This document shows positions 8,638-17,863 of a stretch of 64,000 bases of DNA, one piece after another. The translations under genes and the position numbers were made by a program. The notes beneath the pieces were generated by a model. The model saw only the letters and a program-made list of their open reading frames with translations, had not been told where the DNA came from and searched no databases. Every line of letters begins with the position of its first letter. Position 1 is the stretch's first letter. This stretch comes from JAICXG01 sp963801255 (GTDB lineage Bacteria > Verrucomicrobiota > Verrucomicrobiia > Chthoniobacterales > UBA10450). The DNA is taken from assembly GCA_963801255.1 (NCBI GenBank), contig CAWDEC010000006.1, forward strand, positions 310,001 through 374,000. Reading direction: 5' to 3'.

Positions 8638-10773
8638 TTATGGAGCAGCCGCCACTTTCGGAACGGCGGATTGCAAGTGATCGAGCACGAGTGACTGAGT
8701 AAGCAACTCCGGAAGGACGATCGGTTTTTCAGGATTACCCGCCGGATACAACACGTATAGAGGGACACCGACGCGTCCGAATTGTTTCAAGGTTTTTGTG
8801 ATCACCGGGTCCGCATTGGTCCAATCGGCTTTCATTTTCACGACACCGTAACGTTGAAAAGCATTTTTCACGGCAGCGCTTTCGAGGACTGAGGCTTCGT
8901 TGAATTTGCAGGTGATGCACCAGGCCGCGGTGAAATCGACAAAAACGGTGCGCCCCTGCGCGAGTTCGGATTGCACACGCTCAGGGCTGAAGGCGATCCA
9001 ATCCCCGGTCGTCAGATTGGTGGCGGCGGTTTGGCTGGCGCGAAACTTTTCGCCAAGAAAATAATATCCACTGCCGAGCACGAGCGCGATCACGAGTATG
9101 CGCACAAGAGCGCGCTGTGTGCCGGAAGCGGTCGGCAACGAAAACGAACCAATCATCCAGCAGGCGACGCTCAGCGCGAGAAGAAACGCGCTCACCCAAA
9201 TAGCGGCATCCATCCCCCGGGCGACGCCGATCACCCAAAGCAGGAAGAGCAGCGTGGCGAGCAAAAGAAAACCCATGAATTGTTTGACGCGTACCATCCA
9301 GGGACCGGGACGCGGGACTACCCGGAGCCAGGCAGGTTGGGCGGCGAGGAGGAGATAGGGCGCACTCATGCCAAGAGCGATCGCGGCAAACATGAGGAGA
9401 ATGATGCCGCCCGATTGGGAGAAGGCGAAACCAAGCGCGGTACCGAGATATGGTGCAGTGCACGGCGTCGCAAGCACCGTGGCAAAAACGCCCTGGAAAA
9501 ACGAACCGGCATAACCTTCCCGCGCCGTCCAACCAAGTAGTCCGGTTGTCGTGCTGGCCGGTAGCGTGATTTCGAAAACACCGAAAAGATTGAGCGCGAA
9601 AACGAGCACCACCGCGCTCATCGCAATCACAAACCAGGAATTGGTGAACTGCATCGCCCAGGAAATCTCGTGCCCGGCCGCCTTGAGCCCGATCAGGACC
9701 AGTGCCAATCCAAGAAACCAAACAAAAATCCCGGCGGTGAAGGCGAGGCCGTTTCCGAAAATGCGCTTCCGATCGTGCCCGGCGTGCTGGATGAAGCCGA
9801 AAATCTTGAGCGAAATCACCGGCAGAACGCACGGCATGAGATTGAGAATGAGCCCGCCGAGAAAACCGAAAGCTAGCCAAATGAATAATCCGTTAGGCGC
9901 AGTCGCGGTTTTGCTGGTGGCTTGTGACGCGCTCGCCGAGGAAGATGAAGTTTGGCCTAACGAAAAGGCACGATCGCCCGCGACCAGAATACCATTGAGC
10001 GATTGCACGCTCGGCGGCGCAGCGTCATAGGGAGCGATGAAAGCCAGCGATCCATCGCTGGACTGATCCCGGCGCACGTGCCCGAGAATGGTCGAGCTGT
10101 CCGGCAACGGGAAAAAATCGACGGAGGATAGCCCGGATAGACTTTTGTCGGCGATCGTCAGGCGGAAATCCTTCGCTTCGCGTTTCCACTGCAGGAGGCT
10201 TTGCGCACTGGTTGGCAATGGCTGTGGAAGGCGCGCGCGATATTTCGCGAAGAGATCGGCGTTTGCGGGAGTGCTCTTCTCGCCAACGGGAAGATCGAGC
10301 TGCACATCTGCGTTGCCGGGAATGCAGATCTTTTCGCACACCAGCCAGTTTGCCGCTGCCGTGAGATGCACAGAGGAACTCGCGATTTTGTCCGACGGCA
10401 TGAGCTGCATCATGAGCAGCACCTCGTCGTGATAGCCGAAGATTTGAATGTCGCCCGGCTCATCGAGCTTGAGCGGAATGGGCCATTGGATCGGTCCAGC
10501 TTTCCACCCAGCTGGAAGATTCCATTTTACCTCCGTCGGAATGCCGGCGTCACCCGCAAACTGCCAATAGGTATGCCAGCCGGGAGCCATCTTGAGGAAT
10601 AATCCGGCAGTGAAAGGCTGACCTGGAACGATCTTGTCGGTGTCGGCCACAAGTTTTGCTTCGACCAACCGACGACCTTGAAAGACTTGCCCGGGCGAGC
10701 TCGGCACCGTGAACAGCGCGATGACGAGCAGCAATCCGCTGAAGAAGGATCGTAACCGGCTCATCTCCGTCAT
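8638..10773 (-). CDS. DsbD/ScsB-like thiol:disulfide transmembrane reductase
   Basis: A 711-residue three-part protein that moves electrons from cytoplasmic thioredoxin across the inner membrane to periplasmic partners. It has a signal peptide; a periplasmic domain (about residues 30-250) of the DsbC-corrector type with EKICIPG; an eight-helix DsbD membrane domain (about 300-560) with NLMPCVLPV and a second Cys region ATPCTAP; and a C-terminal thioredoxin domain with WCITC (Cys619, Cys622). This ScsB-like order is usual outside the enterobacteria. Start is ATG 10773; an in-frame ATG three codons later is possible. It lies immediately upstream of the redoxin gene and forms an operon with it. 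Confidence 0.9.
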   Translation of the reverse strand: MTEMSRLRSFFSGLLLVIALFTVPSSPGQVFQGRRLVEAKLVADTDKIVPGQPFTAGLFLKMAPGWHTYWQFAGDAGIPTEVKWNLPAGWKAGPIQWPIPLKLDEPGDIQIFGYHDEVLLMMQLMPSDKIASSSVHLTAAANWLVCEKICIPGNADVQLDLPVGEKSTPANADLFAKYRARLPQPLPTSAQSLLQWKREAKDFRLTIADKSLSGLSSVDFFPLPDSSTILGHVRRDQSSDGSLAFIAPYDAAPPSVQSLNGILVAGDRAFSLGQTSSSSASASQATSKTATAPNGLFIWLAFGFLGGLILNLMPCVLPVISLKIFGFIQHAGHDRKRIFGNGLAFTAGIFVWFLGLALVLIGLKAAGHEISWAMQFTNSWFVIAMSAVVLVFALNLFGVFEITLPASTTTGLLGWTAREGYAGSFFQGVFATVLATPCTAPYLGTALGFAFSQSGGIILLMFAAIALGMSAPYLLLAAQPAWLRVVPRPGPWMVRVKQFMGFLLLATLLFLLWVIGVARGMDAAIWVSAFLLALSVACWMIGSFSLPTASGTQRALVRILVIALVLGSGYYFLGEKFRASQTAATNLTTGDWIAFSPERVQSELAQGRTVFVDFTAAWCITCKFNEASVLESAAVKNAFQRYGVVKMKADWTNADPVITKTLKQFGRVGVPLYVLYPAGNPEKPIVLPELLTQSLVLDHLQSAVPKVAAAP

Positions 10774-10822
10774 TTAACATCGTTACCCGGGAGCGGCAAC
10801 GCGACCGGGCTTTCCCTGGCGG

Positions 10823-11308
10823 CTATTCTTCGCCTTCGTAGTAATCGGCTTCCTCCCCTTTGGCGATGGCTTCCTCGGCGCCTTCCTTGTAGACGACCCA
10901 CTTGCCGCTGTCGGGATAGTAACAGGTGTCGCCGCGCGGATTATCGGCGATGACTAAATAGACGAAGTCCCCGTCGTTAGGCGCGGAGAGTTGGTGCGCT
11001 TCGCCGGGTTGAAAGATGAATGCATCGCCCGCCCGCACCTCGGTCGTGCCGGTGTGATGACGCACCAGCCCACGTCCGGACAAGACCAGGTATAGCTCTG
11101 TCTCGGCTCCATGACCGTGATAAGGGCAGTAACTCTTGCCCGCGGGAATCCGCACCTGCGCCAAATCGAAGGGATGACGCTTTGCCAGATCGAGTGACTC
11201 CTTTTCCCGACCAAGCGCGATCGAAATGTCCTTCACAAATTTGTGGAACTTCTCCTTGGGTGATTTGCGTTCGTCCTCCGCGATGTCGTTCAGATTTACT
11301 TTGCGCAT
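10823..11308 (-). CDS. Cupin-domain protein
   Basis: A 161-residue single-domain cupin. The metal-site motif HGHGAETELY (His, His, Glu) is followed by GxGxV and, after about 30 residues, PGEAHQL, which supplies the last His. The C-terminus is acidic (EGEEADYYEGEE) and a Tyr/Cys segment (GDTCYYPDSGKW) precedes it. ATG 11308 has a strong ribosome binding site: GGAGGTGA reads on the minus strand upstream. Cupins of this size include sugar isomerases, dioxygenases and sensors, and I cannot tell which. It is separated from the DsbD-like gene by about 50 bp on the same strand. Confidence 0.75.
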   Translation of the reverse strand: MRKVNLNDIAEDERKSPKEKFHKFVKDISIALGREKESLDLAKRHPFDLAQVRIPAGKSYCPYHGHGAETELYLVLSGRGLVRHHTGTTEVRAGDAFIFQPGEAHQLSAPNDGDFVYLVIADNPRGDTCYYPDSGKWVVYKEGAEEAIAKGEEADYYEGEE

Positions 11309-11394
11309 CCCGGAGAATCACCTCCCCATCCGACAAAGGCAAAATTGCTGAACCCTTCCGGGGGCGAGTGGAAGGCGCCTAACGAGTTGGTTCC

Positions 11395-13794
11395 TCAGGC
11401 ACGGTTTTTTCGCGGCGCAAGGAGCACCTCGCGCCCGACGAGATAGAGCAGCACGCAGAGAATCGCGAATGGAAACAGCGCGAGCAGATCAGCATGCGGA
11501 CCATTGAAGAAGGGATTATGCGCGTTCGCCCAGGTCTCGATCGCATCGAACTTCTCTTTCAAAGGAATGTTCAAGAAGGCGACAATGACTCCGGCTAGAC
11601 TTCCGCCGGCAATATAGCCGGATGACAAGAGCACTCCGTTGCTCTTGTCGCCCTCTGCGAGGAGCTGATCCTCGGTGAAGTTCGCGCCGGCGTGTTTGCG
11701 ACGCGTGTAATTGTCGACCAATCCGCGGATCAAACCGCCGACCCAAACTGGCGCGGAGGTGGAGATCGGAAGATAAACGCCGACGGCAAACGCAAGCGAA
11801 GGGATTCCAGACAACTCAAGCACAATCGAAATGAAAACGCCGAGCAGCACGAGTCCCCACGGCAGTTCGCCACTTAGAATTCCTTTGATGATGTAGGACA
11901 TCAAGGTGGCTTTCGGCGCGGAGAACTTCTGCACGTGTGAGCCATCGGGACGCTTGTCGTAAATGCCATTGATGCCCGGATCGACGAGATAGACCGGCCT
12001 ACCCTCTTCGTTCACCAAGTAGCGTCCAGCAGGCGCGTTTTCCGGTGAGGTCTTGTGGTAAACAAAATACTCATGCGTATCTTTACCCGCTTGCACGCCA
12101 GCGATCCGCTCGCGCTTTGGCCTGCCGGTCGCATCCTTTTCGAAGTCGGCGTGGTTGACGTGATAGGCAGATGCGAAGGTGAAATCCCTGTTGCCCTCGA
12201 CTGGGATGTAAACCGTGCCTGAGTCGTTAAACTTCATCAGGATCGGCCCAATCACGATGCACGAGGCGAGTGTGCCGATGAGAATCGCAATTTGCTGATA
12301 CTTGGGGGTTGAGCCGATGAGGAATCCGGTCTTCAGATCCTGCGACGTTGTGCCGCCATTCGAAGATGCGATGCAGACAATGCCGCCGATCGAAAGCGCG
12401 GTGACAAAGTAGGGCGGCGCAGTCCAGCCAACGAGAAGGAAGCAGAGACATGTGAGCAGCAACGTCGCGACTGTGATGCCTGAAGTTGGACATGAAGAGG
12501 AGCCGACTTCGCCCGTGAGGCGCGACGAGACCGTGGTGAAAAGAAACCCAATCCCGACGATGAGGAGTGCGCCTAACAAGTTGAAGCGCAGGTTAAGTTG
12601 CGGCGCGAGCATGATCAGGACGAGCAGCAAAATGATTCCGCCGATGACCCATTTCATCGAGAGATCCTGATCCGTGCGGGCGGCCGTCGCCTTTTCCGCG
12701 CGGGCGTCACGCAGATCGGCGAGTCCGCCTTTTATGCCATGCCAGATCAACGGCAACGAACGGACAAGGCTGATAATTCCACCCGCCGCGACCGCGCCCG
12801 CACCAATATATAGAATATAGCCGTGTTGAATTTGGTCTACGCTCATGTCGGCGATTGTGTGAGCGGTCTCCGGGGAGATTGGTCCGGCAACTAACGAACC
12901 GAAATATTTGATCGCCGGGATCAGGACGAGATACGATAAGACGCCTCCACCCATCATCATTCCGGCGATCCGCGGGCCAATGATGTAGCCGACGCCGAGC
13001 AAAGCCGGATTGTTCTCAAGCGAGACCGAAGCACCGTTGAAAGGTTTCCCGAAAACCTTCTCGGGGATTTCCTTCATGGCTTTCAGGATCTCGAGCGCCC
13101 CGTAATAAATGAAGCCGATGATGAAGCCACCGATGATGATCTTGCCGCCACTGACTGCTTCATCTGCGGCCACCGTCGGGCGCTCGTCTGTATGCGCAGC
13201 TTCGCGCGATTCGGCCGAAGCCCCGGCTTTTAGGACTTCCGCGCAGGCGGTGCCCTCCGGGTATTTCAGATATCCATGTTGATGAACAATGAGCGCGCGT
13301 CGCGTCGGAATCATCATCAGGATGCCTAACAACCCGCCGAGAATTGCGACCAACATCACGCGCGTGATCTCGAGATCGAACCCGAGGATCATGATTGCGG
13401 GCATCGTCACGCCGAGACCGAACGCAATCGATTCGCCCGCCGAGCCCGCGGTCTGGACGATGTTGTTCTCGAGGATCGTGGAATCGCGAATCTTTTTCTT
13501 CGAGATCCAGGACAGGAATCGAAAGAAGGTGATCGAGAGCACCGCAACCGGAATCGACGCACTGACCGTGATGCCGACCTTGAGGACGAGATAAAGCGAC
13601 GAGGCGCCGAAGACGATCCCGAGCAACGTGCCGAGAATGATCGGAATCGGCGTGAACTCGCGCAGCCGCGCATTTGCTGGAATAAACGGACGGAAGCTGG
13701 TGAGGATCGGGTTTTCCGGTCTCGGACCGACGATGTCCGGCATTTCGTTAGGCGGATTGCGCGGGTCGATTGCGATCGGCGTGTCCTCCTTCAT
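11395..13794 (-). CDS. OPT-family oligopeptide transporter (first of two)
   Basis: A 799-residue inner-membrane secondary transporter of the OPT superfamily. The N-terminal signature region has LYLVLKVGITVSASIPVAVL and ENNIVQTAGSAGES, and PEGTACAEVLKAG follows. About 14-16 helices are visible. A hydrophilic loop of about 110 residues (roughly 530-640) separates two helix groups, as in the bacterial TIGR00733 type. Known OPT substrates are peptides, glutathione and metal-siderophore chelates; the substrate here is unknown. ATG 13794 is chosen over an in-frame TTG at 13806. It is the last gene of a three-gene minus-strand operon with a second OPT transporter and the selenocysteine-candidate redox protein. 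Confidence 0.88.
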   Translation of the reverse strand: MKEDTPIAIDPRNPPNEMPDIVGPRPENPILTSFRPFIPANARLREFTPIPIILGTLLGIVFGASSLYLVLKVGITVSASIPVAVLSITFFRFLSWISKKKIRDSTILENNIVQTAGSAGESIAFGLGVTMPAIMILGFDLEITRVMLVAILGGLLGILMMIPTRRALIVHQHGYLKYPEGTACAEVLKAGASAESREAAHTDERPTVAADEAVSGGKIIIGGFIIGFIYYGALEILKAMKEIPEKVFGKPFNGASVSLENNPALLGVGYIIGPRIAGMMMGGGVLSYLVLIPAIKYFGSLVAGPISPETAHTIADMSVDQIQHGYILYIGAGAVAAGGIISLVRSLPLIWHGIKGGLADLRDARAEKATAARTDQDLSMKWVIGGIILLLVLIMLAPQLNLRFNLLGALLIVGIGFLFTTVSSRLTGEVGSSSCPTSGITVATLLLTCLCFLLVGWTAPPYFVTALSIGGIVCIASSNGGTTSQDLKTGFLIGSTPKYQQIAILIGTLASCIVIGPILMKFNDSGTVYIPVEGNRDFTFASAYHVNHADFEKDATGRPKRERIAGVQAGKDTHEYFVYHKTSPENAPAGRYLVNEEGRPVYLVDPGINGIYDKRPDGSHVQKFSAPKATLMSYIIKGILSGELPWGLVLLGVFISIVLELSGIPSLAFAVGVYLPISTSAPVWVGGLIRGLVDNYTRRKHAGANFTEDQLLAEGDKSNGVLLSSGYIAGGSLAGVIVAFLNIPLKEKFDAIETWANAHNPFFNGPHADLLALFPFAILCVLLYLVGREVLLAPRKNRA

Positions 13795-13828
13795 GGCGCC
13801 ACGCAAAATCGCATCGCTCGAAATACGG

Positions 13829-14611
13829 CTAAAGTGCGCCGTGTCGAGCTGAATCGATTGCCGTTAACGCCTGCTCCGGTCGCGCGCGAACAGCGATATT
13901 GTCGGTCAGGTTCACCCAACGAACGACCCCATTTCTATCAACGTAAAACTCCGCCGGGCGCGAGATGTCTTCGTGGTTGGGTCCGGCATGCGGATGCAGC
14001 AGATCATAGCGGCGGATCGTCGCCGCGCCCACATCCGACAAGAGCGGGAAGGTGTAATTCATCCGTTGCGCATGACGATGATTGGTCTCGACCGCGTCGA
14101 CACTGATCGCCACCACCTTCACCCCGCGTGCGGTGAAATCAGCGAGCCGTTTCTGAAAACTCCGCAACTCGGAGTTACACAGCGGTCACCAATGCCCCCG
14201 ATAGAAAATCAAGACAACGCCGTTTTGCGAAACCAGATTGGCAAGCGCGATTGGCCTGCCGTTTTGATCAGGCAACGTGAAACCCGGCGCTTTTTCACCA
14301 ATGCGGGGTGCCTGAGCTGAAGCAGGCACCTGGTGCAGGACGTAGAAAATGACGTAGCTGAAGAAAGCGACCAAACAAACGCTGATCACCGCCAGGATCG
14401 ATCCGGCAACCTTCCCGCGATAAAGCCTCGGATTTCCAAAGGCACGAAACAATCCAACTGCGAGCAGCGCGAGGCCGATGCCGATTAGCAGAAAGTTGAG
14501 CCACGGGAAATCGCGTGTGATGGGGAACTGCATCAAGTATCCGTAGCTGGAGGCTCCGCCAAGGACGAAGACGAATCCCAGCCAAAGTGGAAGATTCCAG
14601 CGCCGGTTCAT
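13829..14611 (-). CDS. Membrane-anchored thioredoxin-fold protein with in-frame TGA: candidate selenoprotein (UxxC)
   Basis: Read with TGA 14186-14188 as selenocysteine, this is one 260-residue protein. Three helices lie at about 7-27, 36-56 and 69-92, followed by an AhpC/TSA-like domain from about residue 101. The active site reads FYRGHW-Sec-PLCNSEL, where relatives have FYRGxWCPxCxxEL, so Sec142 replaces the first Cys and Cys145 is kept. The downstream part (FQKRLADFTARGVKVVAISVD, then YDLLHPH and PAEFYVDRNG) continues the same domain in the same frame. A SECIS-like stem-loop follows the TGA. The ATG overlaps the stop of the upstream OPT transporter (ATGA), and the second OPT gene starts 34 bp after the stop. 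The alternative is a nonsense mutation or sequencing error. Confidence 0.85.
14147..14185 (-). promoter_or_regulatory. Candidate bacterial SECIS stem-loop
   Basis: On the minus strand, directly after the TGA, CCG, CTG, a TGT internal loop and AACTCCG pair with CGGAGTT, TT, CAG, an AAA bulge and CGG around the apical loop AGTTG. The upper helix is 7 bp without mismatch (14176-14170 with 14164-14158). The apical loop has a G at its second base, 18 nt after the TGA. The bSECIS consensus as I know it asks for a G in the first two loop bases at 16-37 nt, so the fit is good. SelB would bind this element to decode UGA. Confidence 0.78.
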
Positions 14612-16620
14612 GCGGATCGTGCGCTGGCCATGCGAATGACCCAGCGATAAAGGACAAAGGCAGTGATGGCGAAGGCAAGGCCACCAACGATAATGCCGGC
14701 TGTTTCAAAGCCGGCGCCGACGAGCGCAAGCGGGGCAGCTACGCCAGAAAAGACAACGATCGCCGAGATCACGACGCCAATGGTGCTTTCGCCAACGATC
14801 AGGCCGGACGCGAGCAGGACGCCAAGTTGCTTCGTCGCTTCAGGCCTCGGCGTGCGGTTTGCGCGGCGTTCGAAGATATAACCCACGATCGTACCTGCCA
14901 CGATCATCAGCGTGCTTTGAGTTGGCAGGTAAATACCAAGGCCCACCGCGAGCGGTGGAACACTGAAGCGTTTGGTGGTGCGGCCGAGAATCTCATTTAG
15001 CACGATCACCGCGACGCCGATCAACGCGCCGGTCAGAATCAGATTCCAGTCGATGTTTCGTGCCAGGACACCCTGGCCTAACGAGGAAATCAATCCAGCT
15101 TGCGGTGCAGGCAGAGGATTAGGACGTAGCTCCGAACCCGGCGCGCCGACAAACCCGTAGGCTTGATTCACGAGGTCGAGCACTGGAGGTATCACGAACG
15201 CACCTGCGATTACGCCGATGATCAGCGCAACCTGTTGTTTCCATGGCGTCGCCTCCACCAGCTGACCTGTCTTAAGGTCTTGCAGATTGTTATTCGCAAT
15301 TGCTGCGACGTTGAAAATTACCGCCGTGGTAAACAACGCAAATGCCGTCAATGCCTTGCCAATTTCCGGTGAGGCGTACGGTTTGAGAAGCAACGCCGCC
15401 CCAATCACTACAAGAATGCCAATGCCGGAAAGCGGACTATTGGAAGAGCCAATCAGTCCGGCCATGTAGCCGCAAACCGCCGAAACAAAAAAGCTCATCA
15501 AGACCACGTAAACGACACCGCCAATAACCAGCGTCGGCAGATGTGCACCGAGTCCGCTTTGATTCGCAAAAACTCCCAGCACCCAGCCAATCGGAACCAT
15601 GCAAATGAGCGTGACCAAGCCGACGATCCCGATTGGAATATCGCGCTCGGTGATCGGCAGCGTGTCTGCCTTCCCGGCTTTGCGCGCACGGTTGGCCGCC
15701 ATCGCACCGGCCAATCCACTGACGACCGGCTGGATCAACTTCAACAATGTCCAGATTGCAGAGACGCCGATTGCGCCTGCGCCGACGAAACGAACATAGT
15801 TGCTCCACGTCGCCGTTGCGATTCTCGGTACTTGTCCGGCGCCAAGTGCATCGACGACGGCTTTGGGAACCTGGGCCCCTGAACTCACTAAATCTGAGGC
15901 CATTTGCGAATAATGCGGCACGCCCCAGCCCCAGCCGATCAATGCGCCGATGAGCATCGCAACTCCAACCGCAATGCCGCACAAGTGACCGATCGCGAGC
16001 AAGGCGAAGGAGAGCGAGAAATCATAACCACTCACCGCAGAGCGTCTCCCGAAGCGGAACGTCTGTGCCACATCCGCCGCGAAAACTTGCGTCGCGACAA
16101 CGACGGCAAACACCGCCGACACGATTGACCCCCACAAGACTGCAAGCAGACCGGCGCGACCATGTTCGATGTCGTGCGCATGCTCCTTGTCGCCAGTGCT
16201 GCCTACCTTGAGGACTTCCGCACAGGCGACACCTTCGGGATACGGTAAATCGGAGTTGGTGACGAGTGCCCGGCGCAGAGGGATGGAATACATCACACCG
16301 AGAATTCCTCCGAGAGCGCAGATCAGGAATGAGGTCCAGAAGGGAAATTCGGTCCACCATCCGATCATAATCAGACCTGGCAAAACGAAGATGATCGACG
16401 AGAGCGTACCCGCAGCCGAAGCCACCGTCTGCACGATGTTGTTTTCCTGTACCGTCGCGTCGCGGAAATTGCGCAGGATCGCCATCGAGATCACGGCCGC
16501 GGGAATCGAAGTTGAAAAAGTCAGACCGGCCTTGAGCCCGAAGTAAACGTTCGCCGCGGTGAAAACCAGCGTGATGACAATTCCGACGATGAGTCCGCGA
16601 ACGGTGAGTTCCTTTTGCAT
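14608..16620 (-). CDS. OPT-family oligopeptide transporter (second of two)
   Basis: A 670-residue OPT-superfamily transporter. It begins MQKELTVRGL and has the family signature NVYFGLKAGLTFSTSIPAAV, then ENNIVQTVASAAG and PEGVACAEVLKVG. About 14 helices are visible and it lacks the long hydrophilic loop of its neighbour. ATG 16620 is chosen because relatives start just before ELTVR. The frame stays open 132 bp further upstream, but that part is Ser/Arg-rich and overlaps the divergent promoter region. It is first in an operon with the candidate selenoprotein and the other OPT gene. The two transporters are clearly paralogous but diverged, so they may form a pair with different substrates or one heteromeric system. 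Confidence 0.87.
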   Translation of the reverse strand: MQKELTVRGLIVGIVITLVFTAANVYFGLKAGLTFSTSIPAAVISMAILRNFRDATVQENNIVQTVASAAGTLSSIIFVLPGLIMIGWWTEFPFWTSFLICALGGILGVMYSIPLRRALVTNSDLPYPEGVACAEVLKVGSTGDKEHAHDIEHGRAGLLAVLWGSIVSAVFAVVVATQVFAADVAQTFRFGRRSAVSGYDFSLSFALLAIGHLCGIAVGVAMLIGALIGWGWGVPHYSQMASDLVSSGAQVPKAVVDALGAGQVPRIATATWSNYVRFVGAGAIGVSAIWTLLKLIQPVVSGLAGAMAANRARKAGKADTLPITERDIPIGIVGLVTLICMVPIGWVLGVFANQSGLGAHLPTLVIGGVVYVVLMSFFVSAVCGYMAGLIGSSNSPLSGIGILVVIGAALLLKPYASPEIGKALTAFALFTTAVIFNVAAIANNNLQDLKTGQLVEATPWKQQVALIIGVIAGAFVIPPVLDLVNQAYGFVGAPGSELRPNPLPAPQAGLISSLGQGVLARNIDWNLILTGALIGVAVIVLNEILGRTTKRFSVPPLAVGLGIYLPTQSTLMIVAGTIVGYIFERRANRTPRPEATKQLGVLLASGLIVGESTIGVVISAIVVFSGVAAPLALVGAGFETAGIIVGGLAFAITAFVLYRWVIRMASARSA

Positions 16621-16794
16621 ATTCGAAGTGGTGTGCGCCGAGCGACGGGAGCGAGGATGAGTCGAATCAGCGAAAGGGTCAAGACACGGAGCGTCTGCAG
16701 CATGACGCAAGTCGTTCACGAGCGAGAAAGATTCCATCGCCGGGCCGTCCATTCGGCGTGTCGCGTGCGAACTTTTGTGGAGAGCGGGATTGAT

Positions 16795-17850
16795 ATGGGA
16801 TTACTTTTCGGGTCGAGCAGCAGTCACTGGCCCAGGCGATATCTGTCCTTCGTGGGAGTAAGCCTTAGCCTGGCATTGGCTGGCGCGAATGCTCTCGCAG
16901 CGGCCGGCAAATCCACATCGCAGCCTAACGACGACGTCTTGCGCGCGCAGATTTTCCTCGATGGCTCAAACTTCAAGCCGGGCGTGATCGATGGCCGCTG
17001 GGGCGAATTCATGCGCAAGGCGCTGGCGCGTTATGAAGAAGCGGAAGGAAAAAACGGCGAACGATTTGGCAAGCAAGCGCCGGCAGGATTTGATCTGCCC
17101 TTCGACCCGTCGCAACCGCTCCTCACCAGTTACACGTTTTCGCCTAACGACCAAAAATTCATCGGCTCCATTCCCGAAAACCACGCGCAGCAAGCCCGGC
17201 AAAAGAGCCTGCCCTACAAGGATTTTCTCGAGCTGGTGGGAGAAAAGTTTCATGCCAAACGCGATTTCCTGCGCCAGCTCAACCCGGGCTACGATTGGAA
17301 CAAGGCCAAGCCTGGCGACGAGGTGAAAGTGCCTAACGTTGCCAAACCCTTTGATGTGCAGGAAGCGATCGATCTCAAGACCAGGACGGCGTCGGCTGAA
17401 AAGACGAATTCAATTCCGACGGAAGATAAGAAACCTGAGACGGAGCGCTACGCCCTGTTCGTTTCCGTGCGGGAAAAAGTCATGGAGTTAAAACAAGATG
17501 GGAAACTGGTCGGGAGTTATCCAATCACACCTGGTTCCAAATCGCTCCCGGCTCCAATCGGAGAATGGTTTGTGAAGGGATTTTCCTGGATGCCGACCTT
17601 CCGCTGGGATGAAGCCATGTTGCACCACGGCGAACGCAGCGGCAATTTTTACGAACTGCCAGGCGGACCCAACAATCCCGTGGGCATTCTTTGGATGGAG
17701 TTGAGTCACAAAGGCAGCGGAATTCACGGCACGGATGTGCCCGAGACGATCGGCCGAACCACGAGTCACGGTTGCATTCGTCTTTCCAATTGGGACGCGC
17801 TCGACCTCGGAAACAAAGTGCAGCCGGGTGTGCACGTCACGATTCGTTAG
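16795..17850 (+). CDS. L,D-transpeptidase (YkuD) with peptidoglycan-binding and LysM-like regions
   Basis: A 351-residue exported protein that should cross-link or modify peptidoglycan. An N-terminal hydrophobic signal lies at about residues 18-36. A PG-binding-1-like repeat follows (DGSNFKPGVIDGRWGEFMRKAL), then a LysM-like segment (FLRQLNPGYDWNKAKPGDEVKVP), and a C-terminal YkuD domain with HGTDVPETIGRTTSHGCIRL, where Cys327 is the nucleophile. ATG 16795 was chosen because it gives the signal sequence and has AGCGGGA before it; upstream codons look noncoding. It is divergent from the OPT operon (174 bp between) and convergent with recQ (13 bp between stops). GCCTAACGA occurs at 16923, at 17142, and across its stop codon at 17844. 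Confidence 0.87.
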   Translation: MGLLFGSSSSHWPRRYLSFVGVSLSLALAGANALAAAGKSTSQPNDDVLRAQIFLDGSNFKPGVIDGRWGEFMRKALARYEEAEGKNGERFGKQAPAGFDLPFDPSQPLLTSYTFSPNDQKFIGSIPENHAQQARQKSLPYKDFLELVGEKFHAKRDFLRQLNPGYDWNKAKPGDEVKVPNVAKPFDVQEAIDLKTRTASAEKTNSIPTEDKKPETERYALFVSVREKVMELKQDGKLVGSYPITPGSKSLPAPIGEWFVKGFSWMPTFRWDEAMLHHGERSGNFYELPGGPNNPVGILWMELSHKGSGIHGTDVPETIGRTTSHGCIRLSNWDALDLGNKVQPGVHVTIR

Positions 17851-17863
17851 GCAGAACGAGCGA

